64,000 nt of DNA from assembly GCA_019233755.1 (NCBI GenBank), contig JAFAMD010000034.1, positions 1 to 64,000 of the forward strand. Reading direction: 5' to 3'. The stretch is from Acidobacteriaceae bacterium (GTDB lineage: Bacteria; Acidobacteriota; Terriglobia; Bryobacterales; Bryobacteraceae). Both the position numbers and the translations under genes were made by a program. Below the pieces are notes generated by a model that had not been told where the DNA came from, did no database searches, and saw only the letters and a list, made by a program, of their open reading frames with translations. How positions within the stretch are numbered: the first letter of the stretch is position 1; every line of letters begins with the position of its first letter. Shown in pieces: positions 50,746-60,040 of the stretch.

Positions 50746-52041
50746 ATGTCGAAAAGCAGAGCTCCATCCGTACCCTGTGACGTCAAAGATCCGGCTTTAG
50801 CGGAGAGCGGCAAGGCGCGCATTGAATGGGCATTCCATTCGATGAGCGTCTTGCAGCACATCCGGAAGCAGTTCATCAAAACCCAGCCTTTCCGCGAGGT
50901 CCGCATCGCCTTCTGCGGCCCTATCACCCCCGAGTCCGCCAACCTTGCCATCGCCTTGCGCGACGGCGGCGGCGAGCCCTGGCTTTGTGCCTCCGACGCG
51001 CGTTCCACGCACGACGACGTCGCCGCAAGCCTCGTGCGTGACTATCACATGCCTGTTTTCGCGTTTCGCGAAGAGTCCAGCGAGGCCCTGGCCGCCCATG
51101 CTGCCGCGATTCTGCAGCCCAGGCCGCAGTTGCTGATCGATGAGGGCTGCCGCCTGACCCAGGCTTTGCAAAGTCTCGATCCCGAGTTCCTGCCCGAAGT
51201 TATCGGCGCCATTGAGTCGGACCAGGCAGGGGTAGACTGTTTGCGCGCTCTCTCGCGAAAACAGGCACTGCCCGTCCCGGTGATCTCCCAAACCGGCATT
51301 CCGGTCAAGGACCATTTCGCAAAGCGTTACGGCACCGCCGAGTCGGTTGTCGGCGCCATTGCCGAAAAGACGAATGTCCTCCTTGCCGGTCTGACTGCCG
51401 TTATTGCCGGATTCGGCGAAGCCGGACGTGCCATTGCCGCCAAACTGCGGGAAGCCGGCGCGCACGTAATCGTAACGGAAGTCGACGCGGTGCGTGCGCT
51501 CGAGGCGACAATGGAAGGCTATCGGGTGATGACCATGGCGGACGCTGCCGCGCTCGCCGATCTGGCCATTACGGTCACCGGCAATCGCAGCGTGATCGGC
51601 CGCGATCACTTCGACAAATTCAAGAACGGCGCGATTCTCTGCAATGCCGGCTGTTCGGCCGTCGAGATCGACGTGGAAGCGCTGCGCTCTGCCGCCATGT
51701 CGCGCCGCGAGTGCCGGGACAGCGTTGACGAGTTCTCCATGCGTGACGGGCGCAAGCTCTTTCTCCTCTCTTCCGGAGAGCCGCTGGTCCGCCCAGGCGA
51801 AGGCTACCCCTCAGCCGTCCAAGACATCGCCTTTGCCATTCAGGCCCTGAGTGCGGAATACTTAATAAAGCGCCGCTCGCTGCTCGAAAAGGCCGTACAC
51901 CCGGTTCCGGCCGACGTCGGCCCGCTGGTAGCGAAAATAAAACTAGAATCGATGGGCCTGAAAATCGATCGTCTTACGGTCGAGCAGGAGCAGTATTTAG
52001 GAATTCGCCTCGCCCAAGCAGCCGGCTCACAGCAGCCGTAA
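50746..52041 (+). CDS. adenosylhomocysteinase-like protein lacking catalytic residues
   Basis: The overall layout is that of S-adenosylhomocysteine hydrolase: DVKDPALAESGKARIEWAFH at the N-terminus, the NAD-binding AGLTAVIAGFGEAGRAIAAK with AGAHVIVTEVDAVRALEATM, and the C-terminal LTVEQEQYLGI. But many catalytic positions differ from true AHCY. By alignment in the mind: the His of GCLHM is Pro (FCGPIT), the acidic DDGGDL is DEGCRL, EETTTG becomes ESDQAG, FDN becomes FAK, the His of CNIGH is Cys (CNAGC) and the GHPS His is Tyr (GYPS). The Lys of VTK is kept. The C-terminal KPDHYRY tail is absent. It is 431 aa. It may be a SAM-cycle regulator or have a different reaction. Confidence 0.8.
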   Translation: MSKSRAPSVPCDVKDPALAESGKARIEWAFHSMSVLQHIRKQFIKTQPFREVRIAFCGPITPESANLAIALRDGGGEPWLCASDARSTHDDVAASLVRDYHMPVFAFREESSEALAAHAAAILQPRPQLLIDEGCRLTQALQSLDPEFLPEVIGAIESDQAGVDCLRALSRKQALPVPVISQTGIPVKDHFAKRYGTAESVVGAIAEKTNVLLAGLTAVIAGFGEAGRAIAAKLREAGAHVIVTEVDAVRALEATMEGYRVMTMADAAALADLAITVTGNRSVIGRDHFDKFKNGAILCNAGCSAVEIDVEALRSAAMSRRECRDSVDEFSMRDGRKLFLLSSGEPLVRPGEGYPSAVQDIAFAIQALSAEYLIKRRSLLEKAVHPVPADVGPLVAKIKLESMGLKIDRLTVEQEQYLGIRLAQAAGSQQP

Positions 52042-52155
52042 GGCCCTTCCGGGCCGCAATCGCAAGGAGCGATCTTAGGGGCATTTGCGGCGGTTGTCAG
52101 GAGACGCGTGCGTATCTTCCTCGGTCCGCGCCGCATCAAATAAGGGAAAAGTATA

Positions 52156-53415
52156 GTGTCAACACCAGCAACAGATTGCAAGCGTTCGATTGAAATTGAG
52201 ATTCCGCTCGACCAGGTGGAACGCGCCCGCGAGCGCGTCACGAATTCCATTAAGGAGCGGGTCCGCCTGCCGGGCTTCCGTCCGGGCAAGGCGCCGGTCA
52301 GCATGATTCAATCGCGCTTCGAGGGCGAGATCCGGCATGAGGTGCTCGATGTTCTGCTGCCCGAGGCGTTCCGCGAACGCGTCCAAAAGGAAGATTTGAA
52401 GGTTGTCGGCCAGCCGAATATTTCGGATCTCCAGTTCGAGGCCGGCCAGCCAATTCGCTTCAAGGCCGAGTTCGAAGTCGCTCCCGAGTTTGAGTTAAGC
52501 GAGTACCGTGGCCTGCCGGTGAAATACGAAGAGCCTTCGGTCACGGACGAAGAGGTGGGCAAGCGGCTCGAAACCATGCTCGAGAGCAAGGCTGAATACC
52601 CCAACCAGGATCCGCGTCCCATCGAGAGCGGTGATTATGTGCTGGTGCACCTGAAAACCCTGTCCGGGGTAGCTGAAGCTATCGAGCAGGACGTCCAGAT
52701 CCATGTCGGCGCGGAAGACACCGTGCCCGGCTTTAACGAAGCTCTGCTCGGCGCCAATCCGGATGACGTGAAGGAAGTGGAAATCACTTATCCCGAAGAT
52801 TATGGGCAGGAGAACCTCTCGGGCAAGACGGTGCGCTTCGAAATCACGCCCAAGTTTATCCGTAAAAAGGAACTGCCGCCGCTCGATGATGAGTTCGCCC
52901 GCGACTTGGGCGATTACCAGAATCTCGATGAACTGCGTGAGGCCGTCAGGAAATCGATTTATCACGAGAAGCAGTACGTAGCGCAGCAGGAAGCCAAGGA
53001 AGCGCTCATCGACCGGCTGGTCGAAGGCAACGACTTCCCGATTCCTGAAGCCTACATCGACCGCCAGATTGAAAACCAGGTACGTATGCAATTGCGCAGC
53101 CTGGCAGGGCAGGGCGTCGATCCCAGCAAGATCAAGCTTGATTGGGAGAAAGTAAAGGAAAACCAGCGCGACAAGGCGGTCCGCAATGTGCGAGCCTCGC
53201 TGCTGCTCGAGAAAATTGCCGGGAAGGAAGGCATCGCTGCAACGAAGGACGAAGTGGATCGTGAACTTCAGCGCATTGCCCGCCAAGAGCGTGAAGCAGT
53301 AGCGGTTACGCGCGCACGGCTGGAAAAGGAGGGGGCGCTGGGCCGCATCGCCGGTGCCATCCAGACCGAAAAGACCCTGCAATTTCTGTTCGACCAGGCC
53401 CAAAAGCAGGCATAG
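52156..53415 (+). CDS. tig: trigger factor
   Basis: A ribosome-bound chaperone of 419 aa. The N-terminal ribosome-binding domain has the signature GFRPGKAP (RLPGFRPGKAPVSMIQSRFE). The FKBP-like PPIase region (about 155-240) includes GDYVLVHLKTLSG and VPGFNEALLGANPDDVKEVE, and the C-terminal helical arm runs from about residue 260. The start is GTG 52156 with AGGGAAAAG upstream. It heads the usual tig-clp-lon region, but clpP is not between tig and clpX. Confidence 0.95.
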   Translation: MSTPATDCKRSIEIEIPLDQVERARERVTNSIKERVRLPGFRPGKAPVSMIQSRFEGEIRHEVLDVLLPEAFRERVQKEDLKVVGQPNISDLQFEAGQPIRFKAEFEVAPEFELSEYRGLPVKYEEPSVTDEEVGKRLETMLESKAEYPNQDPRPIESGDYVLVHLKTLSGVAEAIEQDVQIHVGAEDTVPGFNEALLGANPDDVKEVEITYPEDYGQENLSGKTVRFEITPKFIRKKELPPLDDEFARDLGDYQNLDELREAVRKSIYHEKQYVAQQEAKEALIDRLVEGNDFPIPEAYIDRQIENQVRMQLRSLAGQGVDPSKIKLDWEKVKENQRDKAVRNVRASLLLEKIAGKEGIAATKDEVDRELQRIARQEREAVAVTRARLEKEGALGRIAGAIQTEKTLQFLFDQAQKQA

Positions 53416-53472
53416 GCTGGACCTGTCCGGCTTATGCCACTAGTACCCTTGCCCCGTGAGGTTGCAGTTTTC

Positions 53473-53511
53473 TCACCTGAGAGGTGACCTAGTGCTGATA
53501 TACTGGGGTTG
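53473..53511 (+). promoter_or_regulatory. probable clpX promoter with a palindrome in the -35 region
   Basis: A near-consensus extended -10 (TGA-TATACT) lies at 53496-53504, about 70 bases before clpX. TCACCT-GAG-AGGTGA, a perfect inverted repeat at 53473-53487, covers the -35 position. No CIRCE or other heat-shock motif is recognised. Operator assignment is an inference. Confidence 0.4.
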
Positions 53512-53572
53512 AAAATTCTTCCGATCAGGGCAATAGGGATCTCTTGATCTTTCTGTCTTTAGGAGAACCAGC

Positions 53573-54841
53573 TTGAAGCGCGCCGGATCTGACGATTCCC
53601 TCCGCTGTTCGTTCTGTCACAAAAGCCAAGACGTAGTTGGCAAACTGATTTCCTCCCCAAGCGATTACCCGCGAGCTTATATTTGCGACGAATGCATTGC
53701 AGTTTGCAATTCGATCATTGAGGATGACCGGCATGAGCAAAGCTACGGGACCCCTGGGAAGCTACCCCGCCCGCTAGAGCTTAAGGAATATCTGGACCAG
53801 TATGTAATCGGCCAGGACGCCACTAAGAAGAAACTGGCGGTGGCGGTTTACAACCATTACAAGCGTATCCAGATGAACAAGCAGCGCGGCAGCGAAGTGG
53901 AGCTATCGAAATCCAATATCCTGCTGATCGGACCTACCGGTACAGGTAAGACGCTGCTGGCACAGACGCTGGCGCGCATTCTGGACGTGCCGTTTGCGAT
54001 TGTAGATGCGACGACGCTCACCGAAGCGGGGTACGTTGGCGAAGATGTGGAGAATATCATTCTCCGGCTGCTGCAAAATGCCGATTGGGATGTCCAGCGG
54101 GCGCAAACAGGGATTATTTACATCGACGAGATCGACAAGATTGGCCGGAAGGACGAAAATCCATCGATCACTCGCGACGTATCGGGTGAAGGCGTGCAGC
54201 AGGCGCTGCTGAAGATTCTAGAAGGTACCGTAGCCAACGTCCCCCCGCAAGGCGGCCGGAAGCATCCGCATCAGGAGTTCACCCCGGTTGACACGACCAA
54301 CATCCTCTTTATATGTGGTGGCGCTTTCGTCGGCCTGGAAAAGGTGATCGCGCGTCGCGTCGGCACTAAGTCCATAGGTTTCATTCCGCCCGATGAGAAG
54401 GAAACGCTGCGCCGGCCGAATGCCGTCCGCCGCGACACGGACCTGCTGGCCCAGTGCCAGCCGGTGGACCTGATCAAGTACGGATTTATTCCGGAATTCA
54501 TCGGCCGTATGCCTGTTACGGCGGTTCTCGAGGACCTCTCGAAAGAAGCTCTTGTCCAGATCCTGACGAAACCGAAAAATGCGATTGTCCGTCAGTACCA
54601 GAAGCTATTTGAGTTCGAGAATGTTAAGCTCAAATTTAGTGACGAGGCCCTAGATGCCGTCGCCCAACTGGCGATGGAACGTAAAGTGGGCGCTCGTGGT
54701 CTGCGAATGATCCTCGAAGATCTGATGCTGGACCTGATGTACTATCTCCCGACCTTCAAAAAAGTTCGCGAATTCGTCGTGACGAAGGAGATGGTACTGT
54801 CGCAGAAGATCAACATGGCTGTTCTTGAGAAGGCGGGCTAG
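53573..54841 (+). CDS. clpX: ATP-dependent Clp protease ATP-binding subunit ClpX
   Basis: The protein (422 aa) has the N-terminal zinc finger [10 protein letters not shown] and [10 protein letters not shown] (four Cys), Walker [16 protein letters not shown], pore and sensor blocks [54 protein letters not shown], and arginine-finger region [18 protein letters not shown]. The start is TTG 53573 with AGGAG (53561) upstream; no ATG fits. ClpX unfolds substrates for ClpP; the ClpP gene is not in this window. Confidence 0.96.
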   Translation: MKRAGSDDSLRCSFCHKSQDVVGKLISSPSDYPRAYICDECIAVCNSIIEDDRHEQSYGTPGKLPRPLELKEYLDQYVIGQDATKKKLAVAVYNHYKRIQMNKQRGSEVELSKSNILLIGPTGTGKTLLAQTLARILDVPFAIVDATTLTEAGYVGEDVENIILRLLQNADWDVQRAQTGIIYIDEIDKIGRKDENPSITRDVSGEGVQQALLKILEGTVANVPPQGGRKHPHQEFTPVDTTNILFICGGAFVGLEKVIARRVGTKSIGFIPPDEKETLRRPNAVRRDTDLLAQCQPVDLIKYGFIPEFIGRMPVTAVLEDLSKEALVQILTKPKNAIVRQYQKLFEFENVKLKFSDEALDAVAQLAMERKVGARGLRMILEDLMLDLMYYLPTFKKVREFVVTKEMVLSQKINMAVLEKAG

Positions 54842-54956
54842 CCAGCCATTCCCATCAGCGATCGCTCTGTTTCACGCCCGGGCAGTTTCGGCACGAAAGC
54901 TGCTACGTCATTTCTGAGTTCCCACTCGCGGGAACGTCTCCGCCTAGAAAGTCAAA

Positions 54957-57515
54957 ATGGTTACGACAAAAGATAAAACGGATACAAAACGGTTACCAAT
55001 GATGCCTATACGGGATGTTGTCATCTTCCCGTACATGATGACCCCGTTTGTGGTCGGCCGGGAATCGAGTGTCCGTGCGTTGGAAGAAGCGCTGCTTGGC
55101 GACAAGAAGATTTTTCTCGCCACGCAGCATGATGCTTCGGTCGATGAGCCGAGGCCGGATGAAATCTATTCGGTAGGCACTGTCGCCAACATTGTCCAGA
55201 GCCTAAAGCAGCCGGATGGCAACATCAAGGTGCTGGTAGAAGGCGTGGAGCGCGGAAAGGTCATTTCCGTCAGCGAAGAAGAAGGCTATTTCCGCGCGGT
55301 CGTTAAGACTACGAGTTATAAGGTGGAGGCGGGCAGCCAGATCGAAGGTCTGACCAGCCGGGTGACGAACCTCTTCGAGCAATACGTCAAGCTGAGTCAA
55401 AACCTGAACTACGAGACCATGATCGCCGCGATTCGGGTGGACGATCCTGGCAAGCTTGCCGATACCGTGGGCGCGAATCTGCAGCTCACTATCGAGGAAA
55501 AGCAGGAACTGCTCGAAATCTTTGATCCGATCGATCGCCTGACGCGGGTCGCCGATCTGCTCGATATCGAGATCGAGAAATTGAATGTTGACCGCACCAT
55601 CCAGGGCCGCGTGAAGCGCCAGATGGAGCGCGCGCAAAAAGAGTACTACCTTAACGAGAAGATTAAGGCAATCCAGAAGGAACTCGGCCGCGGCGAAAAA
55701 AGCGAGTACGACGAGCTCAAGAAGAAAATCGATGCCGCCGGAATGACGAAGGACGCGCACGAGAAGGCGGTGGCCGAGCTCAAGCGTCTCGAAGGCATGC
55801 CGCCCATGTCGGCCGAATCGACGGTTTCGCGAAACTATCTCGACTGGCTGCTCGCGGTGCCGTGGAAGAAGAGGACGAAGGAGATTCGTGATCTCCGTTA
55901 CGCGCGCCAGGTACTCGAAAACGATCACTACGGCCTCGAAAAGATCAAGGAACGCATTCTCGAGTTCCTGTCGGTTCGCCGGCTGGTCCAGAACCCAAAG
56001 GGATCGATCCTTTGCTTTGTCGGACCTCCGGGCGTGGGCAAAACATCGCTTGGAATGTCGATCGCGAAGGCTACGGGCCGCAAGTTCGTTCGCCTATCCC
56101 TCGGCGGAGTACGCGATGAGGCGGAAATCCGTGGGCATCGGCGTACCTATATCGGTGCCCTCCCCGGCCAGCTCATCCAAATGATGAAGAAAGCGGGAAC
56201 AAAAAATCCCGTGATCATGCTGGACGAGGTCGATAAGATGTCGATGGACTTCCGGGGCGATCCGTCTGCTGCTTTGCTCGAGGTGCTGGATCCTGAACAA
56301 AACTACATGTTCATGGATCACTACCTGGATGTCGAATACGATCTCAGCCAGGTGTTCTTCATTGCAACCGCGAACGTGCTGCACACGATTCCGGCGCCTC
56401 TGCAGGACCGCATGGAAGTGATCCGTTTGTCGGGCTACACGGAACTGGAGAAGCTGGAGATCGCGAAGCGCTTCCTGGTAACGAAGCAATTGAGGGACAA
56501 CGGCGTTACGGGCGAGCAACTGGAGTTCACCGATCAGGGCCTCCAGGCGCTGATTCAGTCGTACACACGGGAAGCGGGCGTGCGCAACCTGGAACGCGAA
56601 ATAGGAAATTTGTCCCGCAAGGTGGCACGCAAGGTGGTGGAAGCGCAGTCTGCCGATGAACCAGTGCAGCAGGCTGCCGAGCCGGAACTGATCGAAGAGG
56701 AAGCGGCCGGAGAAGATACTGCTGAAGTGACGGCGGGCGCGCCGGTTGCCACAAAGAAGGCGGGCAAAAAGAAGGCAAAGAAAGAAGAAGCGCCGCTGGT
56801 GCCTATCGAAAAGGTGGTTATCAACCCAGCAACCATCACCGAGATGCTCGGGCCTGCGAAGTTCCGGGATCTGGATCTCGATAAGCAGAACGAGATCGGC
56901 GCGACGACGGGCCTCGCGTGGACGGAAGTCGGCGGATCGATTCTGACAACCGAAGCGACTGTAATGGAAGGCCGCGGCAAGCTGACCACGACGGGTAAGC
57001 TGGGCGACGTCATGCAGGAGTCGGCGCAGGCTGCGATGAGTTATGTCCGTTCACGGGCCCAATATCTCGGGCTACCGAAGGATTTCTATCGCCACCTGGA
57101 TATTCACGTTCACGTGCCGGAAGGCGCCATTCCGAAGGATGGACCGTCCGCGGGCATTACGATCGGGACCAGCATTTGCAGTGCGTTGACCGCGATTCCG
57201 GTGCGTTGTGATATCGCGATGACCGGCGAAATCACGGTGCGCGGACGGGTACTGCCGATTGGCGGCTTGAAAGAGAAGCTGCTGGCGGCGCACCGGCAGG
57301 GTATTCTCGAAGTGGTTCTACCCAAGGACAATGAAAAGGACTTGGTAGACATTCCCGAGAATATCCGGAAAGAAATGAAGCTGCACTTTGTTGCTTCGAT
57401 GGACGAAGTGTTGAAAGTCGCATTGGAACGGGAGATCGTGGCTTTACCGCTGGCTCCAACCGCGAATGCGGCGGAGTTGGCAGGGCGGCCGAGCGAGGAT
57501 AATCTGACGCACTAA
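54957..57515 (+). CDS. lon: ATP-dependent protease Lon, with a charged insert
   Basis: A full-length Lon (852 aa). The N-domain (about 10-205) is followed by the coiled AAA lead-in, Walker [17 protein letters not shown] and [16 protein letters not shown], and the protease domain with Ser731 in [12 protein letters not shown] and Lys774 in [14 protein letters not shown], forming the Ser-Lys dyad. Between the AAA lid and the protease domain (about residues 563-614, nt 56641-56800) there is an insert of about 50 residues, first Glu/Ala-rich and then Lys-rich ([12 protein letters not shown]). The start ATG 54957 has AGAAAG upstream. The gene follows clpX by 115 bases. Confidence 0.96.
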   Translation: MVTTKDKTDTKRLPMMPIRDVVIFPYMMTPFVVGRESSVRALEEALLGDKKIFLATQHDASVDEPRPDEIYSVGTVANIVQSLKQPDGNIKVLVEGVERGKVISVSEEEGYFRAVVKTTSYKVEAGSQIEGLTSRVTNLFEQYVKLSQNLNYETMIAAIRVDDPGKLADTVGANLQLTIEEKQELLEIFDPIDRLTRVADLLDIEIEKLNVDRTIQGRVKRQMERAQKEYYLNEKIKAIQKELGRGEKSEYDELKKKIDAAGMTKDAHEKAVAELKRLEGMPPMSAESTVSRNYLDWLLAVPWKKRTKEIRDLRYARQVLENDHYGLEKIKERILEFLSVRRLVQNPKGSILCFVGPPGVGKTSLGMSIAKATGRKFVRLSLGGVRDEAEIRGHRRTYIGALPGQLIQMMKKAGTKNPVIMLDEVDKMSMDFRGDPSAALLEVLDPEQNYMFMDHYLDVEYDLSQVFFIATANVLHTIPAPLQDRMEVIRLSGYTELEKLEIAKRFLVTKQLRDNGVTGEQLEFTDQGLQALIQSYTREAGVRNLEREIGNLSRKVARKVVEAQSADEPVQQAAEPELIEEEAAGEDTAEVTAGAPVATKKAGKKKAKKEEAPLVPIEKVVINPATITEMLGPAKFRDLDLDKQNEIGATTGLAWTEVGGSILTTEATVMEGRGKLTTTGKLGDVMQESAQAAMSYVRSRAQYLGLPKDFYRHLDIHVHVPEGAIPKDGPSAGITIGTSICSALTAIPVRCDIAMTGEITVRGRVLPIGGLKEKLLAAHRQGILEVVLPKDNEKDLVDIPENIRKEMKLHFVASMDEVLKVALEREIVALPLAPTANAAELAGRPSEDNLTH

Positions 57516-57560
57516 GTGAGTGCGTCGGCGAGACGATTCCGCTTCTGAGAGTTAACAATC

Positions 57561-58196
57561 GTGGTGGAAACTGCAGCAGCGCCGGCGAGGTTTATTATCA
57601 GTGCCGCAGGGCCACAGCAGTTTCCGCCCGACCAAGATGGCCGATTAGATGAGTTCGCGCCTCTCAGCGGACCGAGAACATTAGAATTCGCTTTTTTAGG
57701 GCGGAGCAACGTCGGCAAGTCGAGCTTGTTGAACAGCCTTGTCAGGCAACCCGGGCTAGCGTTCACCAGCGCGCGGCCCGGATGTACTCAACTGATCAAT
57801 TTCTACCAAGTTAGTGAAGGAATAAATTTCGTCGATCTGCCCGGTTATGGGTACGCGCGAGTTCCAATGGAGGAACGCGCGCGCTGGAAGGGATTGATTG
57901 AAAGTTATTTGCGGGGACGGCGAAGTCTCGCCTTGTCGTTTCTGCTCATCGATGCCAGGCGCGGATGGATGGATATGGACCTGGAACTCAAGGCCTGGCT
58001 AGAGTTCCACCACCGTCGGTACCAGGTGATTGTCACCAAAGCCGATAAATTGAAGAGCAATAACCAATTGAAAGCCGGATTGGCTGCGATCCATAAAGAA
58101 ATACCGGATCAACAGCCAGTGCCGTTCTCGGCCGTGGATGGCCGGGGAGTGAGGGAAATTTGGCAAATCATCTCGAAGATCAAGAAACAGCAATAG
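57561..58196 (+). CDS. engB: ribosome-biogenesis GTPase EngB (YsxC/YihA)
   Basis: A GTPase of 211 aa: G1 [18 protein letters not shown]2/G3 [18 protein letters not shown] and [21 protein letters not shown]4 VTKADKLK. EngB acts in late large-subunit assembly. The start is GTG 57561; the first 25 residues are a short extension before the GTPase domain. The stop overlaps the rho start by 37 bases. It is followed by rho and mutL in the same direction. Confidence 0.95.
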   Translation: MVETAAAPARFIISAAGPQQFPPDQDGRLDEFAPLSGPRTLEFAFLGRSNVGKSSLLNSLVRQPGLAFTSARPGCTQLINFYQVSEGINFVDLPGYGYARVPMEERARWKGLIESYLRGRRSLALSFLLIDARRGWMDMDLELKAWLEFHHRRYQVIVTKADKLKSNNQLKAGLAAIHKEIPDQQPVPFSAVDGRGVREIWQIISKIKKQQ

Positions 58197-60004
58197 CCCC
58201 CGCGGCTGCCACCGAAGGTACGCCCACCGAGAAGCCACAAGAGACGAACGGCGAAGGGAAACCGGTACAAGAGTCAGTGGAAGCAAAGCCCGCGGACGGC
58301 GAGACGAAAGCGGCAGAACCCAGCGCGGAAAGAGCAGCGCCCGAGAGGCAGTCTGCTGAGAAGCAGGCCGACAAGCCAACCGGGGAACGGCTGGCGCGCG
58401 CCCGCACGCAGGAAGGAAAAGGAAACGGCAAAACCGCCGGCGAGGCATCTCGCAGGCCGGCAGCCGAAGCGAGATCAGGCGAAAGGCCCGCCGTGGCGGA
58501 TGCAAAACCTGCCGAAGGAAAAGTCTTGGAGAGTAACTCCGCCGCCGTGCAGAGTGCGGCGCCGCCACTATCGGCACCTCCGCAAAACGCGCCACAGGGT
58601 GGAGCCCCTGCCAAGGAAGCGTCTGCTCTGCTGGGCCAATCGCAGCAAGGGCAGGGTGCACAGCAAGGTCCAGCCGGGCAGCAAGGCATGCAGCGCCGCG
58701 GCCGGCATTCAATCGGCAACACCGGCCAGCAGGGCCAGCGGAACGGAACGACGACGCTCGATCTGGTTGAGCTTAAGGATATGAGCATCCAGGCGCTGAA
58801 CCAGATCGCCAAAGATCTGGGCGTGCCGGGTGCTGCCGGCCTGCGCAAGCAGGAACTCATTTTCAAGATCCTGCAAACCCAGGCGGAGAAGAGCGGTCTC
58901 ATCTTCTCAGAAGGCGTGCTGGAGTGCCTGCCGGATGGCTTCGGCTTCCTGCGCGCGCCTGAGTACAACTATTTGCCCGGACCGGACGATGTGTACGTTT
59001 CACCCTCGCAGATTCGCCGTTTCGATCTGCGAACCGGCGATACGGTATCGGGCCAGATCCGGCCACCTAAAGAAGGCGAGCGTTATTTCGCTCTGATCAA
59101 AGTTGATGCGATTAACTTCGAGCCGCCGGAGGAATCGCGCAACAAGATCTTCTTCGATAACCTGACGCCGCTCTATCCGGACAAACGGATGAAGCTCGAA
59201 ACATCGCGCGACAATTTCTCGGGCCGCGTGATGGATCTGCTGACACCGATCGGTAAGGGCCAGCGCGGTCTTATCGTCGCGCCACCGCGCACCGGTAAGA
59301 CAATGCTGCTGCAGAGCATTGCGAACTCGATTACGACAAATCACCCCGAGACCAACCTTATCGTCCTGCTGATTGACGAACGCCCCGAAGAAGTTACCGA
59401 CATGCAGCGTTCGGTGCGCGGCGAAGTGATCAGCTCGACGTTTGACGAGCCGGCATCGCGCCACGTGCAGGTTGCCGAAATGGTGATCGAAAAAGCGAAG
59501 CGCCTGATTGAGCACAAGCGCGATGTGGTGATTCTGCTCGATTCCATCACGCGCCTGGCGCGCGCCTACAACACGGTTGTGCCGCCGTCGGGCAAGGTGC
59601 TGTCAGGCGGTGTCGATTCGAATGCGCTGCAACGGCCGAAGCGATTTTTCGGCGCCGCCCGCAACATCGAAGAAGGCGGTTCGCTGACGATTGTTGCCAC
59701 CGCACTGGTGGATACCGGCAGCCGCATGGACGATGTCATCTTCGAAGAGTTCAAGGGAACCGGAAACATGGAAATCCACTTAGACCGCAAGCTGGTGGAC
59801 AAGCGCGTGTTTCCAGCAATCGACATCAACAAGAGCGGCACGCGCAAAGAAGAATTGCTGATGCCGCGCGAAGAGCTAAACCGGGTCTGGGTGCTGCGCA
59901 AGGTACTGAACCCGCTTTCGCCGGTGGAATCGATGGAGCTGCTGCTCGACAAGCTCGGCAAGACCCGTTCGAATGCCGAGTTCCTGGCGGCGATGAGCGC
60001 CTAG
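58160..60004 (+). CDS. rho: transcription termination factor Rho, with a long N-terminal extension
   Basis: The Rho core starts near residue 198: [23 protein letters not shown]-binding [23 protein letters not shown], Walker [14 protein letters not shown], and the Q/R loop [20 protein letters not shown]. The first about 198 residues are of low complexity (Ala, Glu, Pro, Gln, Lys). Such extensions occur in several phyla and may bind RNA or phase-separate. The TTG at 58160 with GAGGG upstream lies inside the engB gene; no later ATG before the core exists, so the start may be less certain. The protein has 614 aa. Confidence 0.93.
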   Translation: MANHLEDQETAIAPAAATEGTPTEKPQETNGEGKPVQESVEAKPADGETKAAEPSAERAAPERQSAEKQADKPTGERLARARTQEGKGNGKTAGEASRRPAAEARSGERPAVADAKPAEGKVLESNSAAVQSAAPPLSAPPQNAPQGGAPAKEASALLGQSQQGQGAQQGPAGQQGMQRRGRHSIGNTGQQGQRNGTTTLDLVELKDMSIQALNQIAKDLGVPGAAGLRKQELIFKILQTQAEKSGLIFSEGVLECLPDGFGFLRAPEYNYLPGPDDVYVSPSQIRRFDLRTGDTVSGQIRPPKEGERYFALIKVDAINFEPPEESRNKIFFDNLTPLYPDKRMKLETSRDNFSGRVMDLLTPIGKGQRGLIVAPPRTGKTMLLQSIANSITTNHPETNLIVLLIDERPEEVTDMQRSVRGEVISSTFDEPASRHVQVAEMVIEKAKRLIEHKRDVVILLDSITRLARAYNTVVPPSGKVLSGGVDSNALQRPKRFFGAARNIEEGGSLTIVATALVDTGSRMDDVIFEEFKGTGNMEIHLDRKLVDKRVFPAIDINKSGTRKEELLMPREELNRVWVLRKVLNPLSPVESMELLLDKLGKTRSNAEFLAAMSA

Positions 60005-60040
60005 CCCTCACGTCCGCTTTCAAAGCCTGATTACAAACCG

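Noticed and set aside
52042..52055. GGCCC-TTCC-GGGCC hairpin after the AHCY-like gene
   Set aside because: The stem has only 5 pairs with no T run, so it is too weak to list as a terminator.
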